From positions 63,561,434 through 63,625,433 of the forward strand of contig OZ022506.1 in assembly GCA_963989385.1 (NCBI GenBank): a DNA stretch of 64,000 nucleotides, in the 5' to 3' direction. This document shows, in pieces, positions 11,471-23,418 of the stretch. The notes under the pieces are model-generated. The model made no database searches. It was not told the origin of the DNA and saw nothing but the letters and a program-made list of their open reading frames with translations. The DNA is from Ctena decussata (lineage: Eukaryota > Mollusca > Bivalvia > Lucinida > Lucinidae). A program made the position numbers and the translations under genes. The first letter of the stretch is position 1, and each line of letters opens with the position of its first letter.

Positions 11471-11620
11471 ATTTGACTTTTTCAGTGTAAGATCGATTTT
11501 TATTTTACCGAATGAACACCAAAAGCAGTATTTTCACGAGTGGCGAAGCCACTAGTAAAAATACCACTTTTGGTGTTCATGAGTGAAATAAAAATTCATC
11601 TTACACTGAAAAAGTCAAAT
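11471..11620. mobile_element. Foldback element within satellite
   Basis: About 65-bp inverted arms (TTGACTTTTTCAGTGTAAGA to its complement) around a centre GTGGCGAAGCCAC that is itself palindromic. There is no coding capacity; it is a MITE-like foldback. Confidence 0.7.
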
Positions 11621-12235
11621 TTTCTATTTCTTTTTTGCTTAAAAATCGCAATAATTCTGTTTATTCAAGAGCGTCAGCCATCACGACAGAAACACACCTT
11701 TTTTCTAGCCGTTTTGCGTCAAATTTGATGCTTCCAGCGTGTTTATTGGGTATGATATTGGTTGTAAACAAGTTGGCAACTGAAAAATAGCTTCAACTAT
11801 CATTTTGATAAACAGATCTAAAAAAAATGCTAAGAAAGAATGCCTATATGAGACTTAGGCGGCCTGACGTCGCGTGCAGTAACAATGTTACGTTGCGCTT
11901 TAAGTGACGTCATTAACGTCGTAATGACGTTCAAACATGCGTGACGTAATTTTTGTCAAGCCAGATGAGATTTATCCAATTAATCAACAAAACACTTGAG
12001 GCTATTTCACAAAAATCCTATTTCTGAAACAGTGAAATCGAAAGTGATAATTTCACTGTTTGAAACAGTGAGATTATCAGTTTCTATTTCACCGAGAAAT
12101 CTCTATAATGCATTGAAAAGTATAAAAGAAAATCATGGATTCCAAACTTTTGATGAACTATATTATTTGCATGCTGAGCCAAATGCCAGTTGGGTGCCAC
12201 CAAATAATGTTTGCCCATTTGTGTTTGTTTAGCTA
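11621..12235. other. Non-coding with stray satellite unit and CRE-like sites
   Basis: TGACGTCA at 11905-11912 has further TGACG words to 11945. A single GGATTCCAAACTTTTGATGA satellite unit at 12136-12175 shows the array once reached here. No gene was seen. Confidence 0.45.
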
Positions 12236-12518
12236 GGACACGGTGCCTGTGAACGAAGCCATGACAGGCACATTACCTAGGTGTGTGTTGTGTTTGTGTA
12301 CAATTTTGCCGGTTTGATTAGGCTGGTATTGCCACTGAAGTTCCGCAATCCTGCAATAACAGACTACCACTACATTATCCAGCCCTGGACACACTTCGTT
12401 CGGATTTTCGGGTCTATTGCATTGAAGAAATTGTATGGTCACTTGGTGCCTGTGGGAGTCGTGCCACGACCTCTCTGCATGAAAGACGAACACTCAATCC
12501 ACTAGGCCAGGCCCCGAG
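12236..12518 (-). mobile_element. tRNA-derived SINE, second family
   Basis: Read on the minus strand: GGCCTGGCCTAGTGGATTGA (A-box region) and GGTCGTGGCACGACTCC (B-box-like), followed by about 200 bp of body. No target duplication is clear. Confidence 0.5.
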
Positions 12519-12605
12519 GTTATAAAAGTTTTTTCGCGCTCAACTCAGCTGAGCGTGAAATTTTACCTGCTAATAAATAGCAAATTATTGATAAGTACAG
12601 TTATT

Positions 12606-12726
12606 TTCATGCTCAGTTTAGCTGAGGATGAAATTTTCTCTGCTTATGGATATGAAAATGCCAATATAAGTTGGCATTCTCACATTCATCAGCAGAGAAA
12701 ATGTCATGCCCAGTTAAGTTGAGCAC
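12606..12726. repeat. Foldback repeat around 12.67 kb
   Basis: Inverted arms TCATGCTCAGTTTAGCTGAG...GTTAAGTTGAGCA with inner ATTTTCTCTGC/GCAGAGAAAAT pairing. A related stretch without the partner arm occurs near 42055-42120. Confidence 0.5.
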
Positions 12727-14978
12727 GATAAAAGTTTCATTACCTCAGGGCCAGGCCTGCCATCAAAGACACGAATATAGGAGATCTATACGTTTTTGTT
12801 GCCTTTATGTTTTCTGTCCGATTCTCATAGCGATGTTCCCCAGGGGGTTCAACGGACTGAATCAATAGGATGCACTTCCTGGAACAAAATCTGTCCGAGT
12901 CCTTTCCAATTTGTTGACTTTAATACAAATATCAGAGAAAGCATAATTCGAAGTTGAAAATCAGCGTGTGAGAATATCCTAATAATTAGGTAAAGCTCTG
13001 TCATAGGGAACTTAATGCTTCAATATGGCGGAAACTACCGATAGCGACTTACGGGTTTATCCGAGAGCTTACCTGTTCAAATAATGTCGAGTGTTATATG
13101 CAATTACATAGAAATATAATATAAAATGTGAAATTAAATACATATATGATATTACGACAATTTTTTATAAGTTATGATCATAAACTTCAGTCTTTGTCCG
13201 TTAATATGGTATAAAAATATACAAATTAACTTCATGTTTTGATACTTCCATCGGCTTTTGAAGTTTGAAGCTTCAGTCACATGAAATTATATAAGAATAA
13301 TGTCGAAACTGCCTAAGAAGCTATGTACAGCCTTAAATTTGAAAATGATCGAATTTTCTATAAAACTTTTATAAGTTATCACCAGCTAGAGATTTTTATA
13401 AGGTTTACATTGATGTAATTCATTATAAAATAAGTATACTATAAGTTTCTTCCATCGATCTCTAAACATACAGAAAATCGCGTTTCGAAACAACCTCGCT
13501 CATAATAGTTTCAAATAGTTTAAGTGCAAATCCGCCTATAAAGGCTCAAAGGCTTACCACTTCATTTCTTGGTATTCGTGTTTTGTTTATGTATTTATAT
13601 ATGTGCTTTTATGATCTAACTAAGTAAGAAAGGAAGAATAATTATATTGTCTTATTAAGAAAGAAAGAAGGAAAGAAAGAATAAACGAATGAACACAAGA
13701 AAGGAAAAAAGAGAAAGAAGTCACGTAACTCCTACACGTGACCATCAAAAATGAACAGACAGTTAATCGACTACTTGTAGTTTTAAAAATCCCTTTATAA
13801 GCTAAGGAAAAAAAACTTTGCAAACCAATTACATGTTTTTTGGTAATGTTCGATCAGTCTATAAATTATTATCATAATTGCTAATGTTTGTTCTAATATT
13901 TTTGATTGAAATTTATTTGAGTGTGGTGGGGCGTTTTTATCAAAGAAACCGAAATATGTTTTGTGTATCCCAGGGTAGAATCTTAGAATCCATAGAATTA
14001 TATTTTTGACTGGCAGATTTGCTCATTTATAATCAGGAGACACGAAGATACATATACTGTATTGCTCTCTTAAGATATTACTGTCGAAAAAAAATAATGT
14101 AAGAAACTAAATCATGGTGAAGATTTTCTCGTAACCGTGGTAGTGTAAGGATAAATCGCTATGGGAAAAAATCGCTATGAAACATTTTTCTTTCAAGGCT
14201 ATAAATTAACATAATGCAAGCGTGTCACTTTAATTTTGACTGTTTTAGTGAAGCTAGCAAGGAATATTGAAAGATATTTTTGTGATTTTTTTTGTATTTT
14301 TGCTATAATATGAGTACTTACGATAATAAACCTGTGCACCTGCGGACACTTATCAGCCTCTGATATGTGCATTCTGATAAGACTGAACAATGTCTGATCT
14401 GTTTGCGCAAGCTGATCGGAATTTGTTGACAACATACAGTACAATTAACATACTTATAATTGCACGAGGATTAATCGATTATCGATCATAAAATCCGATA
14501 TTACCTCTAAACTGTTTTCGTAATTGTCAAACCGTTAAAGTTTGTTAAGGTCATCATGACTTGAACAAAAATAAATGCAAAAAATATAAAGCCGCAATAG
14601 TCAATTTATGGAATTAATTATGTATGCAAACTGACTCAGACCAACTTATGCACTTGCAAAACACTGGTCTGATTTTAAGAGCAGTTAATAATTTGTCAAT
14701 TTTAGTTGAATTTGAGTTTGTATATAACCTTACCCGTGTTTGTGCACAAACCAAACTGATCCGAATTTCTGTTCAAAATATTTTGAACATGTGTTATCAA
14801 ATCAGGCTGTGACTGTGCGAAAACCATTTAAAATTATCACGTGGAAATTGAATTGAAATAGTATTAAATGCAGTAAGAAATACGGAAAGAACAGTTGAAA
14901 GCAGCAAGACACTCGTCAGCGTTCCGCCCATGGACAGGTCACTTTCTTTTCTGCTCAATGTTCAAAAGTTTCCTCATA

Positions 14979-15205
14979 TGAGCCGCAATACGATAAGACG
15001 AACAAATTGGAATGTGCGCCCAGCGAAGATGCAGATCAACCTGGACAGCAACCCGATCTGAGCAGAGTCTGAACTATGCGTATAAAGGGTAGCTAAGACC
15101 CTAAGTTACCTCCATGCCGATAGCGCAGCTTCTGATCGGATCAGGCGGATGCCCAGTCTGATCTAAGACTTCGCTGGGCGTACGTGCACCTTTGTCGCGG
15201 CTCAT
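14979..15205. mobile_element. GAGCCGCG MITE, copy 6
   Basis: A full-length diverged copy. The matching copy in the right arm of the inverted duplication is at 45662-45889, so the insertion predates the duplication. Confidence 0.75.
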
Positions 15206-15396
15206 TTAATTGTTTGCTAAAGACATCAACTGAGTAGTCGCTGTCGGTCGGAAGGTGTGAAAATACAGTTGGTCACACGTCTTGTCAAAACAATGCAATT
15301 TCAAAATTAACACCTGCTAACGGCAATGAAGGTCAGAAATGGATATTTAATCCGAACGTCATTCTTGTGATTATTTTTGTATGAAACAGTAATTTC

Positions 15397-15630
15397 AGTC
15401 GCGTCGCAACAAAATCAACGCAGTGCCATAGCGCCCTGCCAAGACTCAGATCAGCCTTGGCAGCCGCCCAGACTAATCCGAATCTTCGCTGTGCGCTTAC
15501 AGGACAGGCAATGGTCTAAGCTACCTCTATGCGGACAGCGAAGGCCCAGATCAGATGGGCGAACGCACACGCTATTCTGAGTGTTCGCAGGGCGCACATG
15601 CCAATTTGTTTTTGTCGTGGTATGGCTCAT
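15397..15630. mobile_element. GAGCCGCG MITE, copy 7 (diverged)
   Basis: The inner palindromes are clear (CAGATCAGCCTTGGCAGCCG, CCAGATCAGATGGGCG) but the ends are degraded. Its partner in the right arm is at 45232-45469. Confidence 0.65.
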
Positions 15631-16578
15631 TAGGTTATTTATTTTTGTTCGCAGAAAAACAGAGAAAGTCAGACTAATCTTAAATTTCTATCTTTATGGT
15701 TTTAAATAGCGCAGCTTAGTTACATCCCGAAAGACACAGTTTACATAAAACTTTTAAACAGTTTTGTCAAAACAGAAAATCAAGAGAAAACGTTATCGTT
15801 CCTGTTGAGTAGTGTTTTAACGTCCCAGTAAAAATATTTAGTCGTCGAGATGTTGCCTCTGAATTTGTGGGACTGCAAATATTGCTCGGCCTTCGATAAA
15901 TGACACCCAGGACTAGCAGCTCTGTCGCAGAAGCACCAGGCAACCAGTCTATTTCGCGAGCCCCGATGGGCGGGGTAAAAGAAAAAAAAAGAAATGAAAA
16001 AAAAAAAACTATGTGGGTGGATGGGTATCTGTATCAGGCTTAATCTTTCCATAAAGAGGAGACCGTCAAAGGGATAGAAATATCATAATTTCATTATTCA
16101 TTTATTTCAACAAAAACATAAAATTATAAGTAATTTTATGTTTTTGTTGTCAGAAACTAAAACAAACCGCTGTCAAAACTGACCAATAATCAGATTTATT
16201 TTCTCGCCAATTCTTACGAAATTTGACCTAAATATCAGAGAGAGGGGAAAAACGAGACTTATTAAAACGAGAAGGAGCAACTGGAAAAGTAAATTGATTT
16301 GATCTGAGAAAAAGAAAATGAAAATCCACATTGTTAAAAATGGAAAATGTTTCCATCCAGCGCATTCGTATTGTTAACACAGTGATGACAACACCGGCTT
16401 TAGAGAAGTTCAACACCTCTCCTGGGATACGGACATCGATATGACATTCCAAATATCGATTAATGCCTATCGCTCCCCGGGTCTAAGGGAAATAACTGCA
16501 TTCACATTAATACTCTCTCCAGGTAACAGGTAACCGATTATTCTACTCAGCCGGCATTGAAGACATAAGCTCCAGTTG

Positions 16579-18160
16579 TTGGGACATTGCCGAATTTGTC
16601 AAAGTAAAATGAAAGAAAGCCAAAACAATTAAACATTTAATGCATTTTATGCCAATTTTGATCAAATATACTCACATAGTAAAGAGGTGACACAGCCCAA
16701 AATTGTGATAATCAGAAAAACATCCATTCAAACCAGTTTTTTTCTAAACAATCAAAGCCATAGTCTTCAACTTCCTTATTCAATACCAATACACCTCATG
16801 ATTTTCGATGCTTTCAGCTTGCTGTGACAATTAAGACGAATGGATACACTTTTAAAGGAACTAACTCTGCCAGTTTTAGATCTCCACCCTTCTAAATGAG
16901 TATAAAATCCGAAAGAAAATAATGTCCCCTCATAAGAGCAAATTATGTCCGTTAACAAATGACTCCTATAAAGTTTCGCCACTTTACTTCCTTCTCAAAA
17001 AGTCGTCTCCCTTTGCATAAACGGTGGATAAACAAGTACTTTTATCCATTTTTGCTAAAATGACACATATTTAATTCGTATCTTTGAACTTCCTGATTTT
17101 GACACTGCTCTATCCCATGGTTATTCGTGCAGTAAACTGTTTATGCAGATACAATGCTTAACCCTAAAAGGTCCAAAAAAGCAGATGACAAAATTGTCGT
17201 CTGTGAAATTTCGGAATGAAATTCGTCGAAGCTCAGATTGAGAATCCAAAGACTAGCGACCACGCAGTGCAGATCCTGATGAGACGGCTCATAATGAGCC
17301 GCCTCAGCTGGATCTACGCTGTTTGAAAATTCAACTATTTTCATTTTAGGGTATGTATACCCTGATACGTAACACTTATGTGTCCTGCGGTTGTGTATAG
17401 GGTACTATAGAGGTTGTTATAAGTAAATTACGTTTTGTTATTTAAATTTTATGAATACCCAGTTTGTAATTCATTACACTGTATGCATGGCTGCTTTTGA
17501 AAAACGTGATCAGTGCAGTTGCACCTAATTGATGTAAGCGTTGAAAGGGTTTTAAAAATATATTTTGTAAATACCACGTACGTCACTGTTATAGGAGCCT
17601 TTTTACATAACTTTAATTAATTAGTTTTTTTTCTTTGTGTTTTGTTTATTTTTATAATTATTACTTTCTTTTTCATTTCTTTATTTTATTGATTTAAAAT
17701 TGATTTATTTCAAGTTTCTATTTTATTTTATTTATATTCATATACATATGCCTTTAACTGGACATACTAAGGACTTCTATGCTTAAGGCGTGAATTTTCC
17801 CCATGATAAAAAAGTTATACGGATCACTGACTTCTGCTTTGCATTTTTGACTATGACATGTCACTTGCACGACAAATGAATTTTCAACTGTTTGTGTCTA
17901 TGTAAAGTACGTTAAACATACGTTGACGTTGACGTCATTGTTGAGATAAATTGTAAATTATCCTCAAACTGATCGTTGAAATAATGAATTATTGTATACA
18001 TTTCACCCTTTTTTGACTTACATTACTTACATAACAGACAACACTGGATAGTTTTGACTATGTATATGTGACCTTGACCTCATTTCAAGGTCATGGCACA
18101 CAAAATAATCCTTGAAGATCACAGTGCTATTGTTGACCATTCTTCTTCTTTGGCTTACTG
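16579..18160. other. Non-coding, small palindrome and HINE-like trace
   Basis: No gene was seen. A hairpin at 17271-17313 has arms CAGATCCTGATGAGACGGCTC. A TGACCTTGACCTCATTTCAA stretch at 18069-18090 resembles the HINE core at 51.9-52.4 kb. TGACGTCA occurs at 17930-17937. Confidence 0.4.
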
Positions 18161-18271
18161 AGTATCTTTCCCCCCCCCCCGTGACCCAGCTTCCCACTCA
18201 TATATATTACGTACTTGGATCACATAAGACCGCTGCATGAAGGAAATGCTGGGTCACGGGGGGAAAAGTAC
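18161..18271. mobile_element. Short TIR MITE (CCCCCGTGACCCAGC ends)
   Basis: Inverted ends of about 24 bp, AGTATCTTTCCCCC...GTGACCCAGC and GCTGGGTCACGGGGGGAAAA, enclose about 60 bp. AGTA-like sequence occurs at both edges. Confidence 0.65.
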
Positions 18272-18744
18272 TTGTACCTTTAGGTTAATTATAGTGAAGC
18301 GTTCTATTTTGGCCGTTTTGACCGGAAGTGTAACTATGGTTTTGCATGTTTAAATGCCAGTCAGGCGTAACAAAAAGAAAATCATTGCTTTGTATTGTGA
18401 TATGCGTGTATTTAGCATGCATTTATGACAAAAATGTATTGAATGAATGACTGGTTTCAATACTTTTATTACCTCAAAAGATGAGATATGCGAAAACCTT
18501 GAATTTAGGGTAGGTAGGGTCAGAATGGATTATCTCCCCATGTCTTTGGGTCTGAATCACAAATGATCTGATTTCATACGGTTTACATATTTGTGGAAGC
18601 TCTGCTAAGAAAAAATTTGTACACTTTATACTTTTGAAAATTCGGACCTGTCGCGCCGGTCTAATGGGGAAAATCTTCGCCTTAATCATAGAAGTCCTTT
18701 ACGCCAATTGACTGGCAATCGCTATTATTTAAGGAATGAATTTC

Positions 18745-18875
18745 ATTATTCTGAGGTTTATCGAAGCGTAAACTACATTGGGTCACGTGCAAAGCGAATG
18801 AACCCCGAAGGGGCTCATGTAAATTTTGCTAGTGACCAAATGTAGTTTAGACTTCGATTAACCTCAGAAAAATAA
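18745..18875. mobile_element. Foldback MITE, ACTACATTGGGTCAC arms
   Basis: About 45-bp arms (CTGAGGTTTATCGAAGCGTA...GGTCAC and the complement GTGACC...CTCAG) flank a short spacer. There is no coding capacity. Confidence 0.7.
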
Positions 18876-19387
18876 GTTCACTGCTTATATTTACATTCGT
18901 TTCAATCAAAACCATGATGAAAAATCTTATATATGCGCTAAAATTGAAACAGTAAAACACTTTTTCTTCTCACTGCAGAACGGCGTGAATGACGTCATGG
19001 CATCGCCGACGTCCAATCAGATTGTAGAGACCCATTGTTTATTTGACGTCATTGACATCGCGCGACTCAATCTAATTATTGGAAGGTAAACTACATTAGG
19101 TTCCAATAGTTTACTATAGGGGTTTTCAGTAAATACACCAAGAATGTAAATATTATATTATATAATACACATACATGTAGGCATCAGTTAATCCGAATGG
19201 TCTTTTTGCATGATAAGCTTAAAGCTTATAATGCTGTAATTACCACATCTGCCTTCATCACTTGAAGTTTATAGCTTGATTGTAAGAAAACTGTGGCGTT
19301 TAGTTTGTAAAGAAGAGAAACAGCTAGGTAATGCTGTCTCATAAATGAGAATGATATTGAAGGATATGTAAACATACCAAAGTTTAA
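18876..19387. other. Non-coding with two TGACGTCA sites
   Basis: TGACGTCA at 18990-18997 and 19044-19051, close to another GTAAACTACATTAGG fragment of the neighbouring foldback element. No gene was seen. Confidence 0.4.
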
Positions 19388-19640
19388 ACGGTCAAGTATG
19401 GCTTAGTGATTAAGAGAGAGAAATCGTGACAATTGTGTCTCTCGGCGCCATGGTTTCGAGCCTCGCTTTGAGCACAAAAGATACGCTTTCCTGTGCTTGC
19501 GGAGACTCAAAGTTTTCGCCCAACTTTGCTTAACGATATGCTGTATACAACTTCGCTTAACGATATGCTGTATATAAGTGTAGTATTCTTGAAAGGGTTC
19601 TAAAACCCAATACAAACCACGATTTGCCTGAAAAAAAATG
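19388..19640 (+). mobile_element. tRNA-derived SINE, third family
   Basis: Plus-strand tRNA-like head: TATGGCTTAGTGATTAAGAG (A-box region) and GGTTTCGAGCCTCG (B-box). An internal CTTAACGATATGCTGTATA duplication lies at 19525-19575. Confidence 0.5.
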
Positions 19641-20742
19641 TTCAGCGCCATCGTATTTAAACGCTTTCCGTTTAATTTCCAAGCTTCTGTAAACGAAGTG
19701 ACAACAAGTCATCTATCATTCCTCATAGCAAATATTAACGTTATGTGTCATTGGAGAAAATGATGTAAATAAAGGTTGGAAACAAGCAAATTCAAAGAAT
19801 TTATGTCCCCCGCCATTATTATTTCAATTAAAGGACATGTCAATGAAAAAAAAACTGTCATTAAAATGTATTTGGAAATAAATGGTCAATTTAATCATTC
19901 TAGCATTGTTTTAAATCAAATTCCACTGTTTGTAAGAGAAACTTAGTGAAAATTCAATTATAGCTTAGATGAGCTTATGACTAGCCCTCTAACCCACATC
20001 ACAATCCAAGCCAGGGACTGATCATTTCCTATGGTCAGGATTAGCCATGTCACATATTTTTGCTACATTGGATTTTGTCCTTATTTGTTTGGCCAATGTA
20101 TATATTGACTGTAGGGTGCTGTCAGGTCTGTATCATCCGATTTTGTCTACTCACATTTCATCTACACTCATTTTGTCTACTTCCCGTTTTGACTCCTTGG
20201 CTAACTTCATGAAACATCTTTTTGAAACAAAATCATACTTATGGAGAAAAAAACAATGGTAATAGAGAAATGTTGAAAAAAGAATGCATGTACCTACAAA
20301 ACCATTTTGCCTTTGTGTACTGTCTGAAATAAAAGGCAAACAAAAATTGAAGTAAGACCGAATGGAAATAAACGAAATGGGAGTAGATGAAAAAGGAAAA
20401 AGATGAAATGGGAATAAACTGTCAGGTCAAGGTTTATGGTAAATATTCAAAAGATTCGATGTTCTTATGTACGACTTTTGTGCATTTAACAATATGTTGA
20501 AACATCAGATTATGAGGACTGGTGCTTCATGAGGAAACTTTACCACGTAAGAATCAAATAATTCTGCTGGATCTAGGAGGTATATGTATATAAATAAGCG
20601 TGCAATAACAAATGTCAAGATAAAATGATGAAACCAGATGGCGGTATGATGATAAAATTGAAATTTCTTATGGTGTGGCTCATGAAACAATGACAATCTT
20701 TGAATGTTGTTTTCAAGTGAATGGTGTCTTAGATTGAACTAC
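19641..20742. other. AT-rich non-coding, nothing recognised
   Basis: A loose run of TTTTGTCTAC/TTTCATCTAC-type words lies at 20140-20410 on both strands. No exon was identified. Confidence 0.4.
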
Positions 20743-20747
20743 AGGAA

Positions 20748-20896
20748 GATTCAGCTATCCTGTCACAATCCTTTCTTGATTTACATTTTTACCCATACAT
20801 CTGTTATATATATAATATCTGGCAATAAATATATAATATGGTATTGCTAAAATTGTAAATAAACAAATAATTGTTTTGTGACAGGATACCTGAATC
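20748..20896. repeat. Inverted repeat at 3' side of Helentron
   Basis: GATTCAGCTATCCTGTCACA and TGTGACAGGATACCTGAATC face each other across about 105 bp of AT-rich sequence. It lies 66 bases past the end of the Helentron reading frame and may be part of its 3' end or a separate MITE. Confidence 0.5.
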
Positions 20897-20961
20897 TACT
20901 TATAGTATACAACACTCACCAATCTCTGTTCCAGCAGGTTAATGGTCACATGTTGCAGTCG

Positions 20962-21927
20962 TTAATTATTTTGTATGCTGCAACAAACCAGGTGATGATC
21001 AGTATATGGAACTGGAACAACAGTAGTCACTGTGTTCTGAAAACTTGTAAAATTGAGATCCAGTATCCCTCCGAGAATATGAGTGGCTTCATTTACAGTT
21101 TGATATAAACTATGTCTTGTCGAGAAATCTGTCAAAACTTTTGTATGAACTGGCATGTTGAAGTCACCAACAAGTTGAACATTCTGAAACCTTCCCAGCA
21201 AGTCCGTTACAATGCAACTGAGACCACCGAAGAATGTTGTGACGGGTTGTCTAGGGGGACGATAGACAACTAGCACAGCTAGATTTAATCTTTGTATATG
21301 TATTCCTAGAGCTTCAATATCACTGTTTGTGTCTGTAACCTGTAGTACCTCAGATAGAACAGTTTCTCTGATATAGATAGCAAGTCCATGCTCTGTTGGT
21401 TTTGATACTACATAGTAACCTGTCAGATTAATGTCTGGTTGGTTTGTATGCGTTTCAGTGAGGCACAGTACTGATAAATGTTTGAGACATAAATCTTTCT
21501 TTAGGTCTGGAAAATGAGAGTTTAATGTTCTGATATTCAAATGTGCTACATTTGTATTATCACTGTAGTCACTGATAGGATTTTCACAGTTTAGCAGTGA
21601 TTCTTCTCTCATCCTTTGTAGTTCTAGACAAGCACTTTCATTAACTTTTATCACATCAGCAATAAAGTTTATCAATTTTATACCCTTACGTGCAGTGGCT
21701 CTGGAGATCATTGTATAAGCTTGTCCTTGTTGAAAATGTACCTTTTCAGGCAGGGTGAAATCCGCAACCATGTAATCATAAGTGCTTCCTTGGGCCTTAT
21801 GACCAGATAGTCCATATGCCAATACGCCTGGATACATTAGTCTTTCTACTGGTATATTGCAATTTTGAGAAAGAGGGAATCTAGCAGTTACAGCTTTGAT
21901 TGGCACTGCATGTTTTAGATGAGGTGG
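20962..21927 (-). CDS. Helentron segment 4: helicase C-terminus and EEP endonuclease
   Basis: In frame with segment 3 after one stop. Numbering from 21906: residues 25-75 hold the last helicase motifs (YGLSGHKAQGSTYD and AYTMISRATARKG). Residues 121-310 form an exonuclease-endonuclease-phosphatase domain with key residues in place: Asn124 (HLNIRTLN), Glu151 (LTETHT), Asp248/Asn250 (VGDFNMP), Asp283 (ILDLNFTS) and Asp303/His304 (YTDHH). The domain resembles the endonuclease of CR1-like LINEs, which is how Helentrons are defined. It lacks any reverse transcriptase, so this is not a LINE. The frame ends normally with TAA at 20962. Confidence 0.88.
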   Translation of the reverse strand, partial: PPHLKHAVPIKAVTARFPLSQNCNIPVERLMYPGVLAYGLSGHKAQGSTYDYMVADFTLPEKVHFQQGQAYTMISRATARKGIKLINFIADVIKVNESACLELQRMREESLLNCENPISDYSDNTNVAHLNIRTLNSHFPDLKKDLCLKHLSVLCLTETHTNQPDINLTGYYVVSKPTEHGLAIYIRETVLSEVLQVTDTNSDIEALGIHIQRLNLAVLVVYRPPRQPVTTFFGGLSCIVTDLLGRFQNVQLVGDFNMPVHTKVLTDFSTRHSLYQTVNEATHILGGILDLNFTSFQNTVTTVVPVPYTDHHLVCCSIQNN

Positions 21928-23418
21928 TTAGTGTCTTTTGGCATTAGAACCTATGCGCTTGTTATCAAATTTCACATATATTGTTCCACTTAGCGGGTTA
22001 TTTGGTGGAATGTAAAATGCCACTATTGTTCCTATGACTCCATTCACTAAATGGTCCGCAATGTCTATGTTCTTTGTGAGGAGAAACCTGGCTCCTTTGG
22101 CTATAGTGAGACTTTGAGGGAGTCCTCCAGTTTTGTATATATTATCAGATGTCACGGTAACGTGTGTAGTATTTGTGTGAATGTCTTTCTTAGTGTCTCT
22201 TGCAGTTATTATAACACGTGGGCCAGATAGAAGGGCTAGTTTCTGATTATTATAGTTTCTAACTTGTTTGTTTGTAACATAAACATGTATTGTATCGTTA
22301 GGGAAGTCATCCGAGTCAGTTTGTTCTAACTTTGTCAATTCTTGAATGTCATCATCAGTGTGCTCACCAGTACGTATTCGTGAGAGAATTTCTGCAAACT
22401 GTGTGTCACGTTGTTGTCGAACTATTGTTGTAAGTTCATAGATTTTGAACATTTTTGTCCATAAACAACCAGCTAATGCTTCATAGCCTTCAGTAGGAGT
22501 TTTGAATATTGGTCTGTCACCCACAGGGGGAAGTTGCAATAGGTCGCCTACGGCTAGAATTGAAATTCCTGCGAATGGCTGAGAGTGATTCTGAAAAATA
22601 TCTTGTAGTGCACATGACAGATTGTTGAGACAATAAGTCCCTATCATAGATATTTCATCTATGATGATAACTTTCAGACTGACATACATACTTCGCAATG
22701 CATTTAGTCTTTCCATTGATGGTCGCTTATACAGATTTTTTTTCTTATTTTTTTTCACTGGTAAAGCAAATGCAGAATGCAAAGTGGTACCATTTATATT
22801 TGCTGCAGCTTTTCCTGTTGATGCTGTCAGTATGACTGCAGGTTTTTCAGGATCACTACCTGGGGTTCTCAAAGCACGTACTAATCCTTGGTATATGGTA
22901 TTAATAGTGAAAGGTTTTCCTACACCTCCCCCACCACTCAGGAAAATATAGAAAGGATCAGGTTTTTCGTCCAAGGCCAAAAGTCGATATTTAGTTGCCC
23001 AGGAGAATAGATGGTCAAATATTTGTCTCTGTTGTGCATTTAGAGCTCTTACGTTTGCGAGAAAGTCTGAATCACTAGCAAGATATTGCTTTGTTATTCT
23101 GAATGTACCTTTTGAATTATGTTCTTTTTGAATAACTGGCTCATTAACATCATCAATCCATTCTTGATCTAGGTATGGATGTTTGGTTTGAGCAATGTTG
23201 TCCTCAATTTCTTCTTGTTCTTGCTCTATTTGAGCAGATACTTCATTCCATATTTCTGGTGTGGTTTCATTTGGATCAAAATTTTCTAGTATATCTTCAA
23301 CTTCATCATTGTATGGTTCATATGTTTGTATACTGGCCATGATCTCTTGTTTGACTTGTTCAAATCTTTGCAAATATGAACTGTTCAGTGGAATATCATC
23401 TTCGTTTCTCCATGGCAT
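21928..23418 (-). CDS. Helentron segment 3: PIF1-type helicase
   Basis: Opens at MPWRNEDD in a frame shifted by one from segment 2. Helicase motifs: ALNAQQRQIFDHL (Q-like, about residue 125), Walker A GGGGVGKP (162-169), VILTASTGKAAANI (195-208), Walker B IIIDEISMI (251-259), AVGDLLQLPPVGDRP (motif III, near 290) and LTTIVRQQRD. In PIF1 proteins Walker A ends GKS or GKT; here the codon at 22912-22914 is CCT (Pro), one base from TCT Ser, which should abolish ATP binding. The segment closes at a TAA (21928-21930) and the frame continues PPHLKHAVPIKAV. The 5'-3' helicase would unwind the transposon strand. Confidence 0.88.
   Translation of the reverse strand: MPWRNEDDIPLNSSYLQRFEQVKQEIMASIQTYEPYNDEVEDILENFDPNETTPEIWNEVSAQIEQEQEEIEDNIAQTKHPYLDQEWIDDVNEPVIQKEHNSKGTFRITKQYLASDSDFLANVRALNAQQRQIFDHLFSWATKYRLLALDEKPDPFYIFLSGGGGVGKPFTINTIYQGLVRALRTPGSDPEKPAVILTASTGKAAANINGTTLHSAFALPVKKNKKKNLYKRPSMERLNALRSMYVSLKVIIIDEISMIGTYCLNNLSCALQDIFQNHSQPFAGISILAVGDLLQLPPVGDRPIFKTPTEGYEALAGCLWTKMFKIYELTTIVRQQRDTQFAEILSRIRTGEHTDDDIQELTKLEQTDSDDFPNDTIHVYVTNKQVRNYNNQKLALLSGPRVIITARDTKKDIHTNTTHVTVTSDNIYKTGGLPQSLTIAKGARFLLTKNIDIADHLVNGVIGTIVAFYIPPNNPLSGTIYVKFDNKRIGSNAKRH

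Larger units (their letters stand above)
13001..16578. repeat. Inverted duplication, left arm
   Basis: Reverse-complement similarity to 44259-48437 is continuous from TCATAGGGAACTTAATGC at the outer edge to TTGAAGACATAAGCTCCAG at the inner edge. It includes shared MITE copies, shared low-complexity runs and non-repetitive sequence. The left arm carries about 340 bp (14033-14372) absent from the right arm and lacks the 911-bp element at 47246-48156. No gene is recognised in either arm. Confidence 0.85.

Noticed and set aside
20962..21560. A separate LINE endonuclease
   Set aside because: The EEP domain is in frame with the helicase motifs just before it and no reverse transcriptase follows, so it is the Helentron's own domain.
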